Notes: generated from the sequence alone by a model not told the origin. Numbered from the stretch's first letter, positions 37,681 to 47,058 are shown. The stretch: DNA of 64,000 nt from Tepidicella xavieri (GCF_004363315.1 NZ_SNYL01000001.1:15885-79884), one strand, 5' to 3'. Numbers and translations are program-made.

Positions 37681-38868
37681 ATGAAAACCATTCGACTCAA
37701 GCCGGGCAAGGACAAATCCCTGCGCCGGCGTCACCCCTGGGTGTTCGATGGCGCCATTGCCAAGGGTGGCGCCGATGCGGGTGAGACCGTGCGTATCGAC
37801 AGCCACGAGGGCGACTTCCTGGCCTGGGGCGCCTATTCCCCCGCTTCTCGCATTCGGGTGCGCGTCTGGAGTTTCGAGCAGGCCCAGCGCATCGATGCCG
37901 CGTTCTTCCGCCAACGCCTGAGCCAGGCCATGGCCTGGCGCAACGCCTGGGCCTTGCCCAGCGATGGGGTGCGTCTGGTGCATGGCGAATCCGACGGCCT
38001 GCCCGGCTTGGTGGTGGACCGGTATGCCGATACGCTGGTGGCGCAGTTCACCAGCTGCGGCACCGAACGCTGGAAATCCGTCATCGCCGATGCCTTGCTC
38101 GACCTCACGGGGTTGTCGCGCCTGTACGAGCGATCCGACGCCAGTGTGCGGGCCCTGGAAGGCTTGCCCGAAGTCACGGGCTGGCTGCGCGGCAGCGGGC
38201 CCACGGCCCTGACCATTCAGGAGCATGGCTGGAAACTGGGACTGGATGTGGCCACGGGCCACAAGACCGGCTACTACCTGGACCAGCGCGACAGCCGCCG
38301 CGACTGTGCCGACTGGGTGCGCCGCCTGGGGCTGAAAACGGTGCTCAATGGCTTCAGCTACACGGGCGGCTTCACGGTGGCGGCCTTGGCCGGAGGGGCC
38401 GAGCAGGTCATCTCGATCGACTCTTCTGGTCCGGCGCTGGAACAGGCGCGGGCCAATGTGGCCCTCAATGGCATGGACCTGTCGCGCTGTACTTTTATCG
38501 ATGCCGACGTCAACGCCAGCTTGCGGGCCTTTTGGGCCGAGGGGCGGCGGTTCGATGCCATCGTGCTCGATCCGCCCAAGCTGGCCCCCACGGTGGCCCA
38601 TGCCGAACGGGCGGCCCGCGCCTACAAGGACCTCAACCGCCTCGGCCTGAAGCTGCTGCGCCCGGGAGGCGTGCTGTTCACCTATTCATGCTCCGGCGGC
38701 ATTGGGGTGGAGCTGTTCCAGAAGATCGTGGCCGCTGCGGCGCTCGATGCCGGCGTGGACGCTGTCATCGCGCAGCGCCAAGGCGGTGCCGCCGACCATC
38801 CGGTGGCCTTGTCTTTCCCAGAGGGGGAATACCTCAAAGGCTTGGTGGTGATCAAGCGCGGTCCATGA
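37681..38868 (+). CDS. rlmI: Class I SAM-dependent rRNA methyltransferase, RlmI-like
   Basis: A 395-residue methyltransferase with an N-terminal PUA domain (about residues 2-80, LKPGKDKSLRRRHPWVFDGA), a linker domain and a C-terminal SAM fold. The SAM motif I is VLNGFSYTGGFTVAALAGG near residue 220, and the catalytic region is IVLDPPKLA, with the late Cys in FTYSCSGGI. It matches the RlmI/YccW group that makes m5C1962 in 23S rRNA. The order of domains and the length (396 in E. coli) agree. Other related methyltransferases cannot be excluded. Confidence 0.85.
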   Translation: MKTIRLKPGKDKSLRRRHPWVFDGAIAKGGADAGETVRIDSHEGDFLAWGAYSPASRIRVRVWSFEQAQRIDAAFFRQRLSQAMAWRNAWALPSDGVRLVHGESDGLPGLVVDRYADTLVAQFTSCGTERWKSVIADALLDLTGLSRLYERSDASVRALEGLPEVTGWLRGSGPTALTIQEHGWKLGLDVATGHKTGYYLDQRDSRRDCADWVRRLGLKTVLNGFSYTGGFTVAALAGGAEQVISIDSSGPALEQARANVALNGMDLSRCTFIDADVNASLRAFWAEGRRFDAIVLDPPKLAPTVAHAERAARAYKDLNRLGLKLLRPGGVLFTYSCSGGIGVELFQKIVAAAALDAGVDAVIAQRQGGAADHPVALSFPEGEYLKGLVVIKRGP

Positions 38869-38887
38869 CCGTGAACGCCCGGGGTTC

Positions 38888-38916
38888 TTGACAGCCCCAC
38901 TACACTTGCTGATGAA
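38888..38916 (+). promoter_or_regulatory. Promoter candidate for the CobW GTPase gene
   Basis: A consensus -35 TTGACA (38888-38893) is followed after 17 bases by GATGAA (38911-38916), a weak -10. A GC hairpin, GGGGGC-GCC-GCCCCC (38919-38933), lies right after it in the leader. I saw no Zur-like palindrome. Confidence 0.45.
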
Positions 38917-38969
38917 GCGGGGGCGCCGCCCCCTGGTGTTCTGACCTTTCCTGGCATCGACCGACGAAC

Positions 38970-40067
38970 ATGGCCCTCATTCCCGCCACCATCCTCACCG
39001 GCTTTCTGGGCTCGGGCAAGACCACGCTGCTCAAGCGCGTGCTGACCGAAGCCCATGGCCAGAAAATCGCCGTCATCGAAAACGAGTTTGGCGAAGAAAA
39101 CATCGACAACGACATCCTGGTCAACGACACCGAGGAGCAGATCATCCAGATGAGCAACGGCTGCGTGTGCTGCACCATCCGCGAAGATCTGCGCAGCACG
39201 CTGTCGATGCTGGCGGCCAAAAAGCGCAAAGGGCTGCTGGACTTTGAGCGCGTGGTCATCGAAACCACCGGCCTGGCCGATCCTGGCCCTGTCGCGCAGA
39301 CCTTTTTCATGGACGACGAGGTGGCCGAGAGCTATCTGCTGGATTCGATCATCACCCTGGTCGATGCCAAGCATGCGATGCAGCAGCTCGATCACCGGGT
39401 GGAGGCCCAGCGCCAGGTCGGGTTTGCCGACCAGATTTTCATCAGCAAGGCCGATCTGGTGTCGTCGGCCGAGCTCGATGCCTTGGTGCATCGCCTCAAG
39501 CACATGAACCCGCGCGCGCCGATCGAGACGGCCCATTTCGGCGCGGTGCCGCTGTCCAAGGTGCTGGACCTGCGGGGCTTCAACCTCAACGCCAAGCTCG
39601 ACATCGATCCGGATTTCCTCAAACCAGACGGTCACGATCACCACGACGATCATGACCACAGCCATTGCGATCATGCGCATGGCCACTGCGCGCACGACGG
39701 GCACGCGCACCCCCATGAGCACGGCCAGCACTGCGACCACCCGGGGCACGCCCACCATCACCACCACGACGATGACGTCAAGAGCTTCGTGTACCGCAGC
39801 CAGCGGCCGTTCGACCCGGCGCGGCTGGAGGACTTCCTGGGTGCCATCGTCCAGGTGTACGGGCCCAAGCTGCTGCGCTACAAAGGCGTGCTCTACATGC
39901 AGGGAACCGACCGCAAAGTCATCTTCCAGGGCGTGCACCAGCTCATGGGCTCTGACCTGGGGCCGCAGTGGCGCGATGACGAAGTGCGCCAGAGCAAGAT
40001 GGTGTTCATCGGCATCGATCTGCCGCGCGACATCCTCGTGCAGGGGCTGGAGCAATCGCTGGTCTGA
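38970..40067 (+). CDS. CobW/COG0523-family GTPase, histidine-rich
   Basis: A 365-residue G3E-family GTPase thought to act as a metal chaperone. Walker A is [11 protein letters not shown] at residues 10-20, the CxCC metal motif is [11 protein letters not shown] near residue 65, and the GTPase base motif is ISKADL. Residues about 218-270 are extremely His/Asp-rich ([18 protein letters not shown] and HHHHDDD clusters) and lead into the C-terminal CobW domain. Such tails bind zinc or related metals. The target is unknown. It is followed by a dksA that lacks three zinc-finger cysteines. Confidence 0.9.
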   Translation: MALIPATILTGFLGSGKTTLLKRVLTEAHGQKIAVIENEFGEENIDNDILVNDTEEQIIQMSNGCVCCTIREDLRSTLSMLAAKKRKGLLDFERVVIETTGLADPGPVAQTFFMDDEVAESYLLDSIITLVDAKHAMQQLDHRVEAQRQVGFADQIFISKADLVSSAELDALVHRLKHMNPRAPIETAHFGAVPLSKVLDLRGFNLNAKLDIDPDFLKPDGHDHHDDHDHSHCDHAHGHCAHDGHAHPHEHGQHCDHPGHAHHHHHDDDVKSFVYRSQRPFDPARLEDFLGAIVQVYGPKLLRYKGVLYMQGTDRKVIFQGVHQLMGSDLGPQWRDDEVRQSKMVFIGIDLPRDILVQGLEQSLV

Positions 40068-40225
40068 GCACCGCCGGGCAAGGGTTGCGTTGCGCCGGCG
40101 GGCTGAGCGTACAATCGGCCGCGTCCGGATCTCTCGGCCCCTTGCAACCCACGATAACTTCAAGCAAGATGGCCCAAGCGGGATCCATCACGGCCGCCCT
40201 GCGGCCCTCAGAGAGGAGTATCGTC

Positions 40226-40888
40226 GTGAAAGACACTGCCAAGTCGTCCTCCGCGGCCCCCCGCGGGGCCGCCGGCAAAAGCGCTTCCCGCCCCACTCAG
40301 GCGGCAGGCGCCAAGGCCGCCCCGGTCAAGACGGCCGCCGCGCCTGCCCCTCGTCCCGAAAAGGATCAGGCTACCCCCACCTTGTCGACTCCAGAGCGTG
40401 ACATGACACCGATCTCATCCGCCCCCCCTTCCAAGAAGGACCCGAAGCTCGCCAACAACTGGAAAACCAAGCCGGTGGAAGAGCTCACCGATGCCGATGT
40501 CCTGGCCATGCCCGACAGCGAGTACATGAACGAGGTCCAACTGGCCTACTTCCGGCGCAAGCTGGAGCAGCTCAAGCGCGACATCCTCATCAATGCGGGG
40601 GAGACCACCGAACACCTGCGCGAGGAAACCGTCGTCGTGCCCGATCCGGCCGACCGCGCCACCATCGAAGAAGAACACGCCCTGGAGCTGCGCACCCGGG
40701 ACCGCGAACGCAAGCTGCTCAAGAAAATCGAGCAATCCATCGCCCGCATCGACTCCGGCGACTACGGCTACTGCGACGAGACCGGCGAGCCCATCGGCGT
40801 GGGGCGGCTGCTGGCCCGGCCCACGGCCAGCCTGTCGATCGAAGCCCAGCAGCGCCGCGAGCTCAAGCAGAAGCTGTTCGGCGACTGA
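40226..40888 (+). CDS. dksA: RNA polymerase-binding transcription factor DksA (degenerate zinc finger)
   Basis: A DksA protein of about 220 residues that acts with ppGpp in the secondary channel of RNA polymerase. The core starts near SEYMNEVQLAYFRRKLEQL; the coiled-coil tip retains DPADRA (the D-x-x-D-x-A motif). The C-terminal region reads GYCDETGEPIGVGRLLARP and then SLSIEAQQR, so only one of the four zinc cysteines remains. Residues 1-75 are an Ala/Lys/Pro-rich extension. The GTG at 40226 is preceded by GAGAGGAG; an internal ATG at 40403 would give just the core (161 residues). A possible promoter has TACAAT at 40110. Confidence 0.9.
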   Translation: MKDTAKSSSAAPRGAAGKSASRPTQAAGAKAAPVKTAAAPAPRPEKDQATPTLSTPERDMTPISSAPPSKKDPKLANNWKTKPVEELTDADVLAMPDSEYMNEVQLAYFRRKLEQLKRDILINAGETTEHLREETVVVPDPADRATIEEEHALELRTRDRERKLLKKIEQSIARIDSGDYGYCDETGEPIGVGRLLARPTASLSIEAQQRRELKQKLFGD

Positions 40889-40936
40889 CCACAGAGGCCG
40901 GCCCAAGGGACTAGACAGACACCGGGCCGAATCGCC

Positions 40937-42679
40937 ATGGACAAGGGAGAAACGGGCTCCACCGGGTTGCTGTCCAAGCTGGCGCGCTTCGTGCGTCACC
41001 CGACGGTGGATTGGAACGAACTCGACCAGCGCGCCCGCGGCGTCGATGCCGAGCGCGAGGCGCTCAAGGCGGCCATTTTGCGCAAACGGCGCAACGACAA
41101 GGTGCGCCACAACGAGCTCAACCAGCTTCGCGCCGTGATGCAGGCGCGGCAGCAGGCCGTGCCTTCCGCAGGGAGCAGCGGCTCTGGCGCTTCGGCCGCA
41201 GGCGTGTCGGTGCTGCCTTCTTCTTTCCACGCGCCGTCACCGGCCGATGGCGACAAAAATCGCACCATCGAGCAGATCGCCCGCATCGAACAGCAGATGT
41301 CCCAGAATTGGCTGCGTCGGCGCCAGGAGGACAAGGCCAGCGGTTTGCGCATCGGCAGCGGGACCGACATTCCTGCCCAGATGGAGGGTGGGCTGACCCA
41401 ACCGGCCCATCTCGGCGCCCGCACGCTTGCGCCCGAGGAGCCGATCTCCATCGATGTGGTGGCCAGCGATCCGAACGCCACCGGCGCCGATCTGATGGCC
41501 GCTCTGGCGCATCCGGCACTGGGCGAAGCCGCCGTGTTCTTTGCCAATGGCGACATGGTTCGGGCCGAGGAGGGGCTGCGTGCCCTGATGGTGCAGGAGG
41601 TGCGTTCCCTGACGGCCAGAGTGGCTGGGCTGGCGCTGCTGGACCTGTTCCATGCCCGACGTGATTTCGAAGCGTTCGAGGAGTTTGCCGCCGAATTTGC
41701 CGAGCGTTTCGGAGTGCCTGTGCCGCGCTGGCCCGCGGCACTGCAGGCGGTGCCGGCACCCACGCCCGACAGCGGGCATGCCGCGCCTGAATCCGCCGGT
41801 ATCTGGGTCAGCCCCCTGTTCCTCGACGCCGCTGCCGTGGAGGCGCTGGAGCGCATCGTGGCAGCGCCAGGTGCGGTCAAGTGGCTCGACTGGAGCGGAC
41901 TGCTTTCGGCGGATTTGCCTGCGGCGCAGGCCTTGCAGCGGGCGGTGCATGGCTGGCTGGAGCGGCCGATCGAGTTGCGCTTCCAGGGCGCGGCCGTGTT
42001 GCGGCGCCGGCTCAAAGCCAGCACGCCTTCCGGTCGGCGGGAGAACGACCCCGTGTGGTGGTTGCTGCGCCTGTCGATGCTGCGGCTGATGCGCCGCCGT
42101 GACGAATTCGACCTGGCCGCACTGGACTATTGCGTGACCTATGCCGTGGCACCGCCCGAATGGCGTGAGCCCGTGTGCCGCTTCTTGGCGGTGGACAGCA
42201 TGCCCGCTTCGATGGCCGACGGGTTGGCGCCCATGGCCGAACCGATCCAGCCGCTGAGCACGCAGTTGGGGGGGCTCGACGTGCATGAGTGGCCGGCGCT
42301 GGAGACCACGGTGGCCGGCAGCGAGACCCAGTTTCCTTCGGCACCGACGCAGCTCTCCTCCGAATGGCCCACCACGCTGCCCATCGTCACCGGCGCCACG
42401 GCCCAACTGAGCGGTACCTTGCTCGGTGAGATGCCGCAGGCCATGGCCGCCCTCGATGCCGCCTTGGCCACTCACCCCGCCAAACAGGTGTTCGCCATCG
42501 ATTGCCAGGGCTTGGACCGGCTGGACTTCGCTGCAGCCGGCACGCTCATGCAGTGGCTGCTGGCGGCCTCGGCCCGTGGCGTGCAGGTCGAGTTGCGCGG
42601 CATCAGCCGCTTGCTGGCCGCTTTCTTCCATGTGGTGGGTATTGACGAGGCCGTGACGCTGCGCCTGCGACAATACTGA
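40937..42679 (+). CDS. STAS-domain protein of unknown function
   Basis: A 580-residue protein between dksA and hslVU. The N-terminus (about 1-75) is basic and helical ([18 protein letters not shown]). The middle part is rich in Ala and has a repeat-like helical region around [25 protein letters not shown]. The C-terminal 90 residues ([21 protein letters not shown] to the end) resemble a STAS domain, with the loop residues [14 protein letters not shown] where anti-sigma antagonists carry the phosphoserine; here Ala-Ala-Gly replaces the usual Asp-Ser. No signal peptide or span is seen. hslV follows after 2 bases. Confidence 0.7.
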   Translation: MDKGETGSTGLLSKLARFVRHPTVDWNELDQRARGVDAEREALKAAILRKRRNDKVRHNELNQLRAVMQARQQAVPSAGSSGSGASAAGVSVLPSSFHAPSPADGDKNRTIEQIARIEQQMSQNWLRRRQEDKASGLRIGSGTDIPAQMEGGLTQPAHLGARTLAPEEPISIDVVASDPNATGADLMAALAHPALGEAAVFFANGDMVRAEEGLRALMVQEVRSLTARVAGLALLDLFHARRDFEAFEEFAAEFAERFGVPVPRWPAALQAVPAPTPDSGHAAPESAGIWVSPLFLDAAAVEALERIVAAPGAVKWLDWSGLLSADLPAAQALQRAVHGWLERPIELRFQGAAVLRRRLKASTPSGRRENDPVWWLLRLSMLRLMRRRDEFDLAALDYCVTYAVAPPEWREPVCRFLAVDSMPASMADGLAPMAEPIQPLSTQLGGLDVHEWPALETTVAGSETQFPSAPTQLSSEWPTTLPIVTGATAQLSGTLLGEMPQAMAALDAALATHPAKQVFAIDCQGLDRLDFAAAGTLMQWLLAASARGVQVELRGISRLLAAFFHVVGIDEAVTLRLRQY

Positions 42680-42681
42680 AC

Positions 42682-43242
42682 ATGGAACACCAGGACCCCT
42701 CTCTCTTTTACGGCACCACCATCGTCTGCGTGCGCCGCCTCACCCCGCAGGGGGTGCAGGTCGCCATCGGTGGCGATGGCCAGGTCACGCTCGGCCACAT
42801 CGTCGTCAAGGGCACGGCGCGCAAGGTGCGCAAGCTCTACCACGGGCAGGTGCTGGCCGGTTTTGCCGGCGCCACCGCCGATGCCTTCACGCTGTTCGAG
42901 CGTTTCGAGGCCAAGCTGGAAAAGCACCAGGGCCACCTGGTGCGCGCCGCCATCGAGCTGACCAAAGATTGGCGCACCGACCGCGTGCTGCGCCGCCTGG
43001 AGGCCATGCTGGCCGTGGCCGACAAGACCGCCAGCCTCATCATCACTGGCAACGGCGACGTGCTGGAGCCCGAGCATGGCATCGTGGCGATTGGCTCCGG
43101 TGGCGCCTACGCGCAGGCCGCTGCCAAAGCGCTGGTCGATCACACCGAGCTGGATGCGGAAGCCATCGTGCGCCAGTCGCTGGCCATTGCGGGCGAGCTG
43201 TGCATCTATACCAACATGAACCACACCATCGAGGTCCTGTAA
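42682..43242 (+). CDS. hslV: ATP-dependent protease peptidase subunit HslV
   Basis: A 186-residue proteasome-like peptidase. The catalytic N-terminal Thr of mature HslV is Thr12 in [11 protein letters not shown], so a short propeptide ([11 protein letters not shown]) must be removed; E. coli HslV has only the initiator Met. [20 protein letters not shown] and [16 protein letters not shown] are family stretches. It forms a double hexamer capped by HslU. It starts 2 bases after the STAS gene and ends 3 bases before hslU. Confidence 0.96.
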   Translation: MEHQDPSLFYGTTIVCVRRLTPQGVQVAIGGDGQVTLGHIVVKGTARKVRKLYHGQVLAGFAGATADAFTLFERFEAKLEKHQGHLVRAAIELTKDWRTDRVLRRLEAMLAVADKTASLIITGNGDVLEPEHGIVAIGSGGAYAQAAAKALVDHTELDAEAIVRQSLAIAGELCIYTNMNHTIEVL

Positions 43243-43245
43243 GCC

Positions 43246-44574
43246 ATGTCGTCTGCCATGACCCCCCAGGAAATCGTCTCCGAGCTCGACGCCCACATCA
43301 TCGGCCAGACCCAGGCCAAGCGGGCCGTGGCCATTGCCCTGCGCAACCGTTGGCGCCGCCAGCAGGTGGACGACAAACTGCGCCCCGAAATCACGCCGAA
43401 GAACATCCTGATGATCGGCCCCACCGGCGTGGGCAAGACCGAGATCGCGCGCCGCCTGGCCAAGCTGGCCAACGCCCCGTTCATCAAGGTGGAAGCCACC
43501 AAGTTCACGGAAGTCGGCTATGTCGGCAAGGACGTGGACAGCATCGTCCGCGACCTGGTGGACATGGCGGTGAAGCAGACACGCGAGCAGGCCGCCGCCA
43601 AGGTGCGCGCCCGCGCCGAGGATGCGGCCGAAGAACGCATTCTCGACGTGCTCGTGCCGCCGCCGCGCCTCGGCGATGGGGAGCACGAGCGCGATGGCAC
43701 GGCCCGTCAGGTGTTTCGCAAAAAGCTGCGCGAAGGCCAGCTCGATGACAAGGAGATCGAGATCGAAGTCCAGGCGGCGCAGCCCCATCTGGAAGTGATG
43801 ACGCCCCCCGGCATGGAGGAAATGGCCGAACAGCTGCGTGGCCTGTTCTCTCAGCTCGGCGGCGCCAAGCGCAAGACGCGCAAGCTCAAGATCGCCGAGG
43901 CGCGCCAGCTGCTCATCGACGAGGAAGCCGCCAAGCTCATCAACGAAGAAGAGATCAAGCTGCAAGCGATTCACAACGCCGAGCAAAACGGCATCGTCTT
44001 CATCGACGAGATCGACAAGGTGACCAGCCGCAGCGAGGGGCAGACCACCGGCGAGGTGTCGCGCCAGGGCGTGCAGCGCGACTTGCTGCCGCTGGTGGAG
44101 GGCACCACGGTGTCCACCAAGTACGGTCCGATCAAGACCGATCACATCCTGTTCATCGCCAGCGGGGCCTTCCACCTGAGCAAGCCCAGCGACCTGATTC
44201 CGGAATTGCAGGGGCGCTTCCCCATCCGGGTCGAGCTGCAGTCGCTTTCGGTGGCCGACTTCGAGGCCATCCTCACGCAGACCCACGCCAGCCTGGTGCG
44301 CCAGTACCAGGCGCTGCTGGCCACCGAGGGGGTTCGGCTGGAGTTCACGCCCGAAGGCATCACCCGGTTGGCGCAGATCGCGCACGAGGTCAACGAGCGC
44401 ACCGAGAACATCGGCGCCCGCCGCCTCTCCACGGTCATGGAGCACCTGCTCGACGAGGTGAGCTTCGATGCCGCCCGGCTCAGCGGGCAGACCGTGACCG
44501 TGGATGCGGCCTATGTCGATGCCCGCCTGGCGGCGTTGAGCCGCAACGAGGACCTGTCGCGCTACATCCTCTGA
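43246..44574 (+). CDS. hslU: ATP-dependent protease ATPase subunit HslU
   Basis: A 442-residue AAA+ unfoldase that feeds substrates to HslV. Walker A is [15 protein letters not shown] near residue 60, the pore motif is in [10 protein letters not shown] (GYVG), Walker B is [10 protein letters not shown] near 250, and the intermediate domain lies at about 110-230. The C-terminus LSRYIL docks into HslV. MTPQEIV at 43258 is an alternative start. It directly follows hslV. Confidence 0.97.
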   Translation: MSSAMTPQEIVSELDAHIIGQTQAKRAVAIALRNRWRRQQVDDKLRPEITPKNILMIGPTGVGKTEIARRLAKLANAPFIKVEATKFTEVGYVGKDVDSIVRDLVDMAVKQTREQAAAKVRARAEDAAEERILDVLVPPPRLGDGEHERDGTARQVFRKKLREGQLDDKEIEIEVQAAQPHLEVMTPPGMEEMAEQLRGLFSQLGGAKRKTRKLKIAEARQLLIDEEAAKLINEEEIKLQAIHNAEQNGIVFIDEIDKVTSRSEGQTTGEVSRQGVQRDLLPLVEGTTVSTKYGPIKTDHILFIASGAFHLSKPSDLIPELQGRFPIRVELQSLSVADFEAILTQTHASLVRQYQALLATEGVRLEFTPEGITRLAQIAHEVNERTENIGARRLSTVMEHLLDEVSFDAARLSGQTVTVDAAYVDARLAALSRNEDLSRYIL

Positions 44575-44591
44575 CGCCGCCATGGGCCCCC

Positions 44592-44614
44592 AAGGCGCTG
44601 CCTGCGGGCGCTTT
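44592..44614 (+). terminator. Weak terminator candidate after hslU
   Basis: AAGGCGC (44592-44598) and GCGCTTT (44608-44614) pair over 7 positions with one G-U, and the right arm ends in TTT. It lies 18 bases after the hslU stop. Confidence 0.4.
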
Positions 44615-44724
44615 GAGGGCTAACCCCATGTGCCGTGGGCATCGGGCATGGTACGGTCCAGGGTGAGCCCGGGCAGGGCGATGGGAGGAACCTTTGCCCC
44701 GCGGGCCTGTCCAGCGGAGGCATC

Positions 44725-45615
44725 ATGTCAGTTTCCATCCGTTCCTGCGGCCGTACGCACTGCCCGCCCGGGGAGGTGATTGCGGATTGCCGGGTCCGTC
44801 AGACCCAGTTGCCCGCCGTGCCCAGCACGCTGCTGATTCCGCTGGCCGCCCGTGCGCACGGGGCCCGGCTCTACCCCTGGTTGGACTGCCAGGATCATGA
44901 TGCACGGCATTTGCTGGACTGCCTGCAGACCGATTGGCGTCCCATGCTGCAGGACCGCGTGGCCGTGCTCAACGTGTTGTGGCGCACCCGCCTGATCAAA
45001 GGGTGGGCCGGGGCGTTTTTCCAGCGTCACCCCGAAGCCACCGGCGTGGCCTTGGGTTGCGGGCTGTCGCACTACTTTCAGTGGTTGGACGTCGGCACCA
45101 ACCGCTGGATCGACGCCGATCTGCCCGAAGTCTGCCAGTTGCGGCACACCCTGCTGCCGCCGGCTCGGGAACGCCGCCTCAATGCCGCCGTGGACCTCAC
45201 CCGGCCGGGCTGGTGGGAGGCGCTGTCGCTGTCGCGCTTGGACGATGGCCAGCCGCTGTTCCTCGTCTGCGAGGGGGTGCTGATGTACCTGTCTCCGCCC
45301 CGGGTGCGGGCCATTCTGGCCGAGTTTGCCGATCGGGCGCCCGCCGGATCGGTGCTGGCGCTGGACGCCATTTCCCATGTGGGGGTCGGGCAAGCCAGGC
45401 ACAGCCTGAGCGTGGGCCGCACGGGGGCCGAATTTCATTGGGGATTGCACCAGATCGATGAACTTCTGCACATCCACCCGCGTCTGAGGATCGCCGAGTC
45501 GCGCAGCGTCTCTGAGTGCTACGGCTGGATGGGCTGGGCCGCCGAGACGCTGTGCCTGCCCTGGACCGGCGCGCCCCTGTATGCGTTGGTGGCGCTGACG
45601 GTGGGGCCTCGCTGA
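44725..45615 (+). CDS. Class I SAM-dependent methyltransferase, leucine carboxyl methyltransferase (PPM1) family
   Basis: A 296-residue protein resembling the PPM1/TcmP group of O-methyltransferases. LLIPLAARAHGARLYPW at about residues 35-51 and RVAVLNVLWRTRLIKGW are typical of the N-terminal helices. The SAM site is ATGVALGCGLSHYFQWLD with Asp in WIDADLPEVCQLR, and the post-motif is FLVCEGVLMYLSP. In bacteria such enzymes modify small metabolites; the substrate is unknown. GGAGG precedes the ATG at 44725. It is followed by the DUF4893-like gene after 25 bases. Confidence 0.8.
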   Translation: MSVSIRSCGRTHCPPGEVIADCRVRQTQLPAVPSTLLIPLAARAHGARLYPWLDCQDHDARHLLDCLQTDWRPMLQDRVAVLNVLWRTRLIKGWAGAFFQRHPEATGVALGCGLSHYFQWLDVGTNRWIDADLPEVCQLRHTLLPPARERRLNAAVDLTRPGWWEALSLSRLDDGQPLFLVCEGVLMYLSPPRVRAILAEFADRAPAGSVLALDAISHVGVGQARHSLSVGRTGAEFHWGLHQIDELLHIHPRLRIAESRSVSECYGWMGWAAETLCLPWTGAPLYALVALTVGPR

Positions 45616-45640
45616 CCGCTGATTCACAGGAGGACGAACC

Positions 45641-46174
45641 ATGACCACCCAGCCTTTGCTGGCGGCGCTGGCCGCCGCCCTGATGGCCGTCGGCTCGGCC
45701 TGGGCCGAACCCGCGCCACGCCTGTCAACGGCCGATCAAGCCCGTATCGACCAGTGGGAGGAACACCGCGCCCGGGCCGTGGCCCATGCGAATCTGCATG
45801 CGCCGGCTGAGGCGTTGGACGAACTCGCTCATGTGCTCGACGGCCATCCCCGCGTTTGGTTGGGGGAAGATTTCACCGGCCCATGGCGGTGCCGTGCCGT
45901 GCGGCTCAGCGAAGCCGAGCCGGTTCGGCTGTTCCCCTGGGGCGATTGCCGTGTCACCGAAGACGCCCAGGGGCTGATGCTGGAAAAACGCGGCGGCTCT
46001 TGGCGCACGCGCGGGCGCCTCTATCCGCGCAGCGACCGCGAACTGCTCTACATCGACGCCAGCGCACGCCAGGTGGCTGTGGCCGTCAGCCCGTTGGAGG
46101 AGCGCCTGCGGCTCGAATTTCCCCAGCCCCGCCCCGGGGTGGCCCTGGAGGTGTTGGAACTGCGCCGGCCCTGA
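45641..46174 (+). CDS. DUF4893-like exported protein
   Basis: A 177-residue protein with a signal peptide (LLAALAAALMAVGSAWA). The body has LSTADQARIDQWEEHRARAV, then WRCRAVRLSE, a GDCRVTEDAQGLMLEKRGGS stretch and RTRGRLYPRSDRELLYID, a pattern I associate with DUF4893. Function is not known. AGGAGGA precedes the ATG by a good distance. It may be cotranscribed with the methyltransferase gene upstream. Confidence 0.6.
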   Translation: MTTQPLLAALAAALMAVGSAWAEPAPRLSTADQARIDQWEEHRARAVAHANLHAPAEALDELAHVLDGHPRVWLGEDFTGPWRCRAVRLSEAEPVRLFPWGDCRVTEDAQGLMLEKRGGSWRTRGRLYPRSDRELLYIDASARQVAVAVSPLEERLRLEFPQPRPGVALEVLELRRP

Positions 46175-46249
46175 ATCCAGCGCAGTGATTTCAGCGCAGT
46201 GACCCCGCCGGCGGATTGATACACTGTCGGCCTACGACGGTGGATCCCT

Positions 46250-46810
46250 TTGAATCAAGACATTGGCCAATTGCGGGAGCTGGCGGCCCGGCTCCTCATC
46301 ACACCCTCTGCGCTGGGGGAATTGAGCTTCGACGATGCGCTGCAGGTCGTCGATCGCATGCGGCTGCGCGTCATCGAGGCGGGCACGGTCTTTGTTCGCG
46401 AAGGGGAGTCGGCCGGCAGCGACCACATGCTACTCATCCTCGATGGGGAGTTGTCTGTCGAAAACACCGATCTGGGGCAGGGCGAGGCCGACATGGTGGT
46501 GCGGCTCATGGGGCCGGGCAGCTTGATTGGCGAGCTGGGCCTGCTCGATGGGGCGCCGCGCTCGGCCAGTTGCGTGGCCCACACCGACATCCTCGCTGCC
46601 GAATTGGGGCGTGAAGCCCTCGTGCGCCTGATCGAAGACGATCCGCGCGTCGGCGCGCGGCTGCTGCTGGCGATTGCCAAGCGCATCGCCGACCATCTGC
46701 GCGATGCCACGCGCCGTTTACGGCTTTTCACCCAGATGAACCGTGTACTCAGCCGCGAACTGGCGCCGCTCGACCCTGCGCCGCCGGCCAGCGATCCCCC
46801 GCTGGTCTGA
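46250..46810 (+). CDS. Cyclic-nucleotide-binding domain protein without DNA-binding domain
   Basis: A 186-residue protein made of one cNMP-binding beta barrel. The phosphate-binding cassette reads MGPGSLIGELGLLDGAPRSAS, with Gly-Glu and the Arg of a genuine cyclic-nucleotide site. EAGTVFVREGESAGSDHMLLIL precedes it. The C-terminal helix (RLLLAIAKRIADHLRDATRRLRLF) corresponds to the Crp dimerisation helix, but no helix-turn-helix follows, so it is unlikely to act as a classical regulator. It starts with TTG at 46250; no better start is evident. It lies just upstream of the mraZ promoter. Confidence 0.75.
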   Translation: MNQDIGQLRELAARLLITPSALGELSFDDALQVVDRMRLRVIEAGTVFVREGESAGSDHMLLILDGELSVENTDLGQGEADMVVRLMGPGSLIGELGLLDGAPRSASCVAHTDILAAELGREALVRLIEDDPRVGARLLLAIAKRIADHLRDATRRLRLFTQMNRVLSRELAPLDPAPPASDPPLV

Positions 46811-46885
46811 ACCTGCCGTTCATCGGCTCGCGGCGTCACCCGAGCAGCGCCCTCAATCTCATAAATCACTTCCATAACGCCGGCT

Positions 46886-46911
46886 AAGTCCTTATTTTAT
46901 TGAGGACTTTT
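46886..46911 (+). terminator. Hairpin after the cNMP-domain gene, probable terminator
   Basis: A perfect 7-bp inverted repeat, AAGTCCT (46886-46892) and AGGACTT (46903-46909), encloses an AT-rich loop and is followed by TT. CTAAGTCCTT (46884-46893) is repeated imperfectly as CTAAGTCTTT (46939-46948). The hairpin lies in the AT-rich leader region of the dcw cluster, so it might instead be regulatory. Confidence 0.4.
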
Positions 46912-46977
46912 GGTCCGCATTGGCTTTGATTTTTGGCGCTAAGTCTTTGATTTCATTCAAAAAAACTCGACCTCGGG

Positions 46978-47007
46978 TTGTTCGGCGCGCCCATTTGGTG
47001 ATACAGT
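46978..47007 (+). promoter_or_regulatory. Candidate mra promoter of the dcw cluster
   Basis: TTGTTC (46978-46983) and TACAGT (47002-47007) are separated by 18 bases and would start transcription near 47014. The -10 overlaps the first GTGGN box, which fits repression by MraZ. The surrounding 150 bases are clearly more AT-rich than the genome. Confidence 0.5.
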
Positions 47008-47040
47008 GGAAAAAAGTGTCATTAAGTGGTGAAAAGTGGG
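47006..47040 (+). promoter_or_regulatory. MraZ operator: four GTGGN-type boxes at 10-bp spacing
   Basis: Pentamers GTGGA (47006-47010), GTGTC (47016-47020), GTGGT (47026-47030) and GTGGG (47036-47040) are each separated by 5 bases that are nearly all A or T. MraZ in E. coli and other bacteria binds TGGGN/GTGGG repeats with 5-bp spacers just upstream of its own gene, so autoregulation of the whole dcw cluster is likely. The array ends 18 bases before the mraZ start. Confidence 0.8.
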
Positions 47041-47058
47041 TTTTAGGGCCTGACGACC

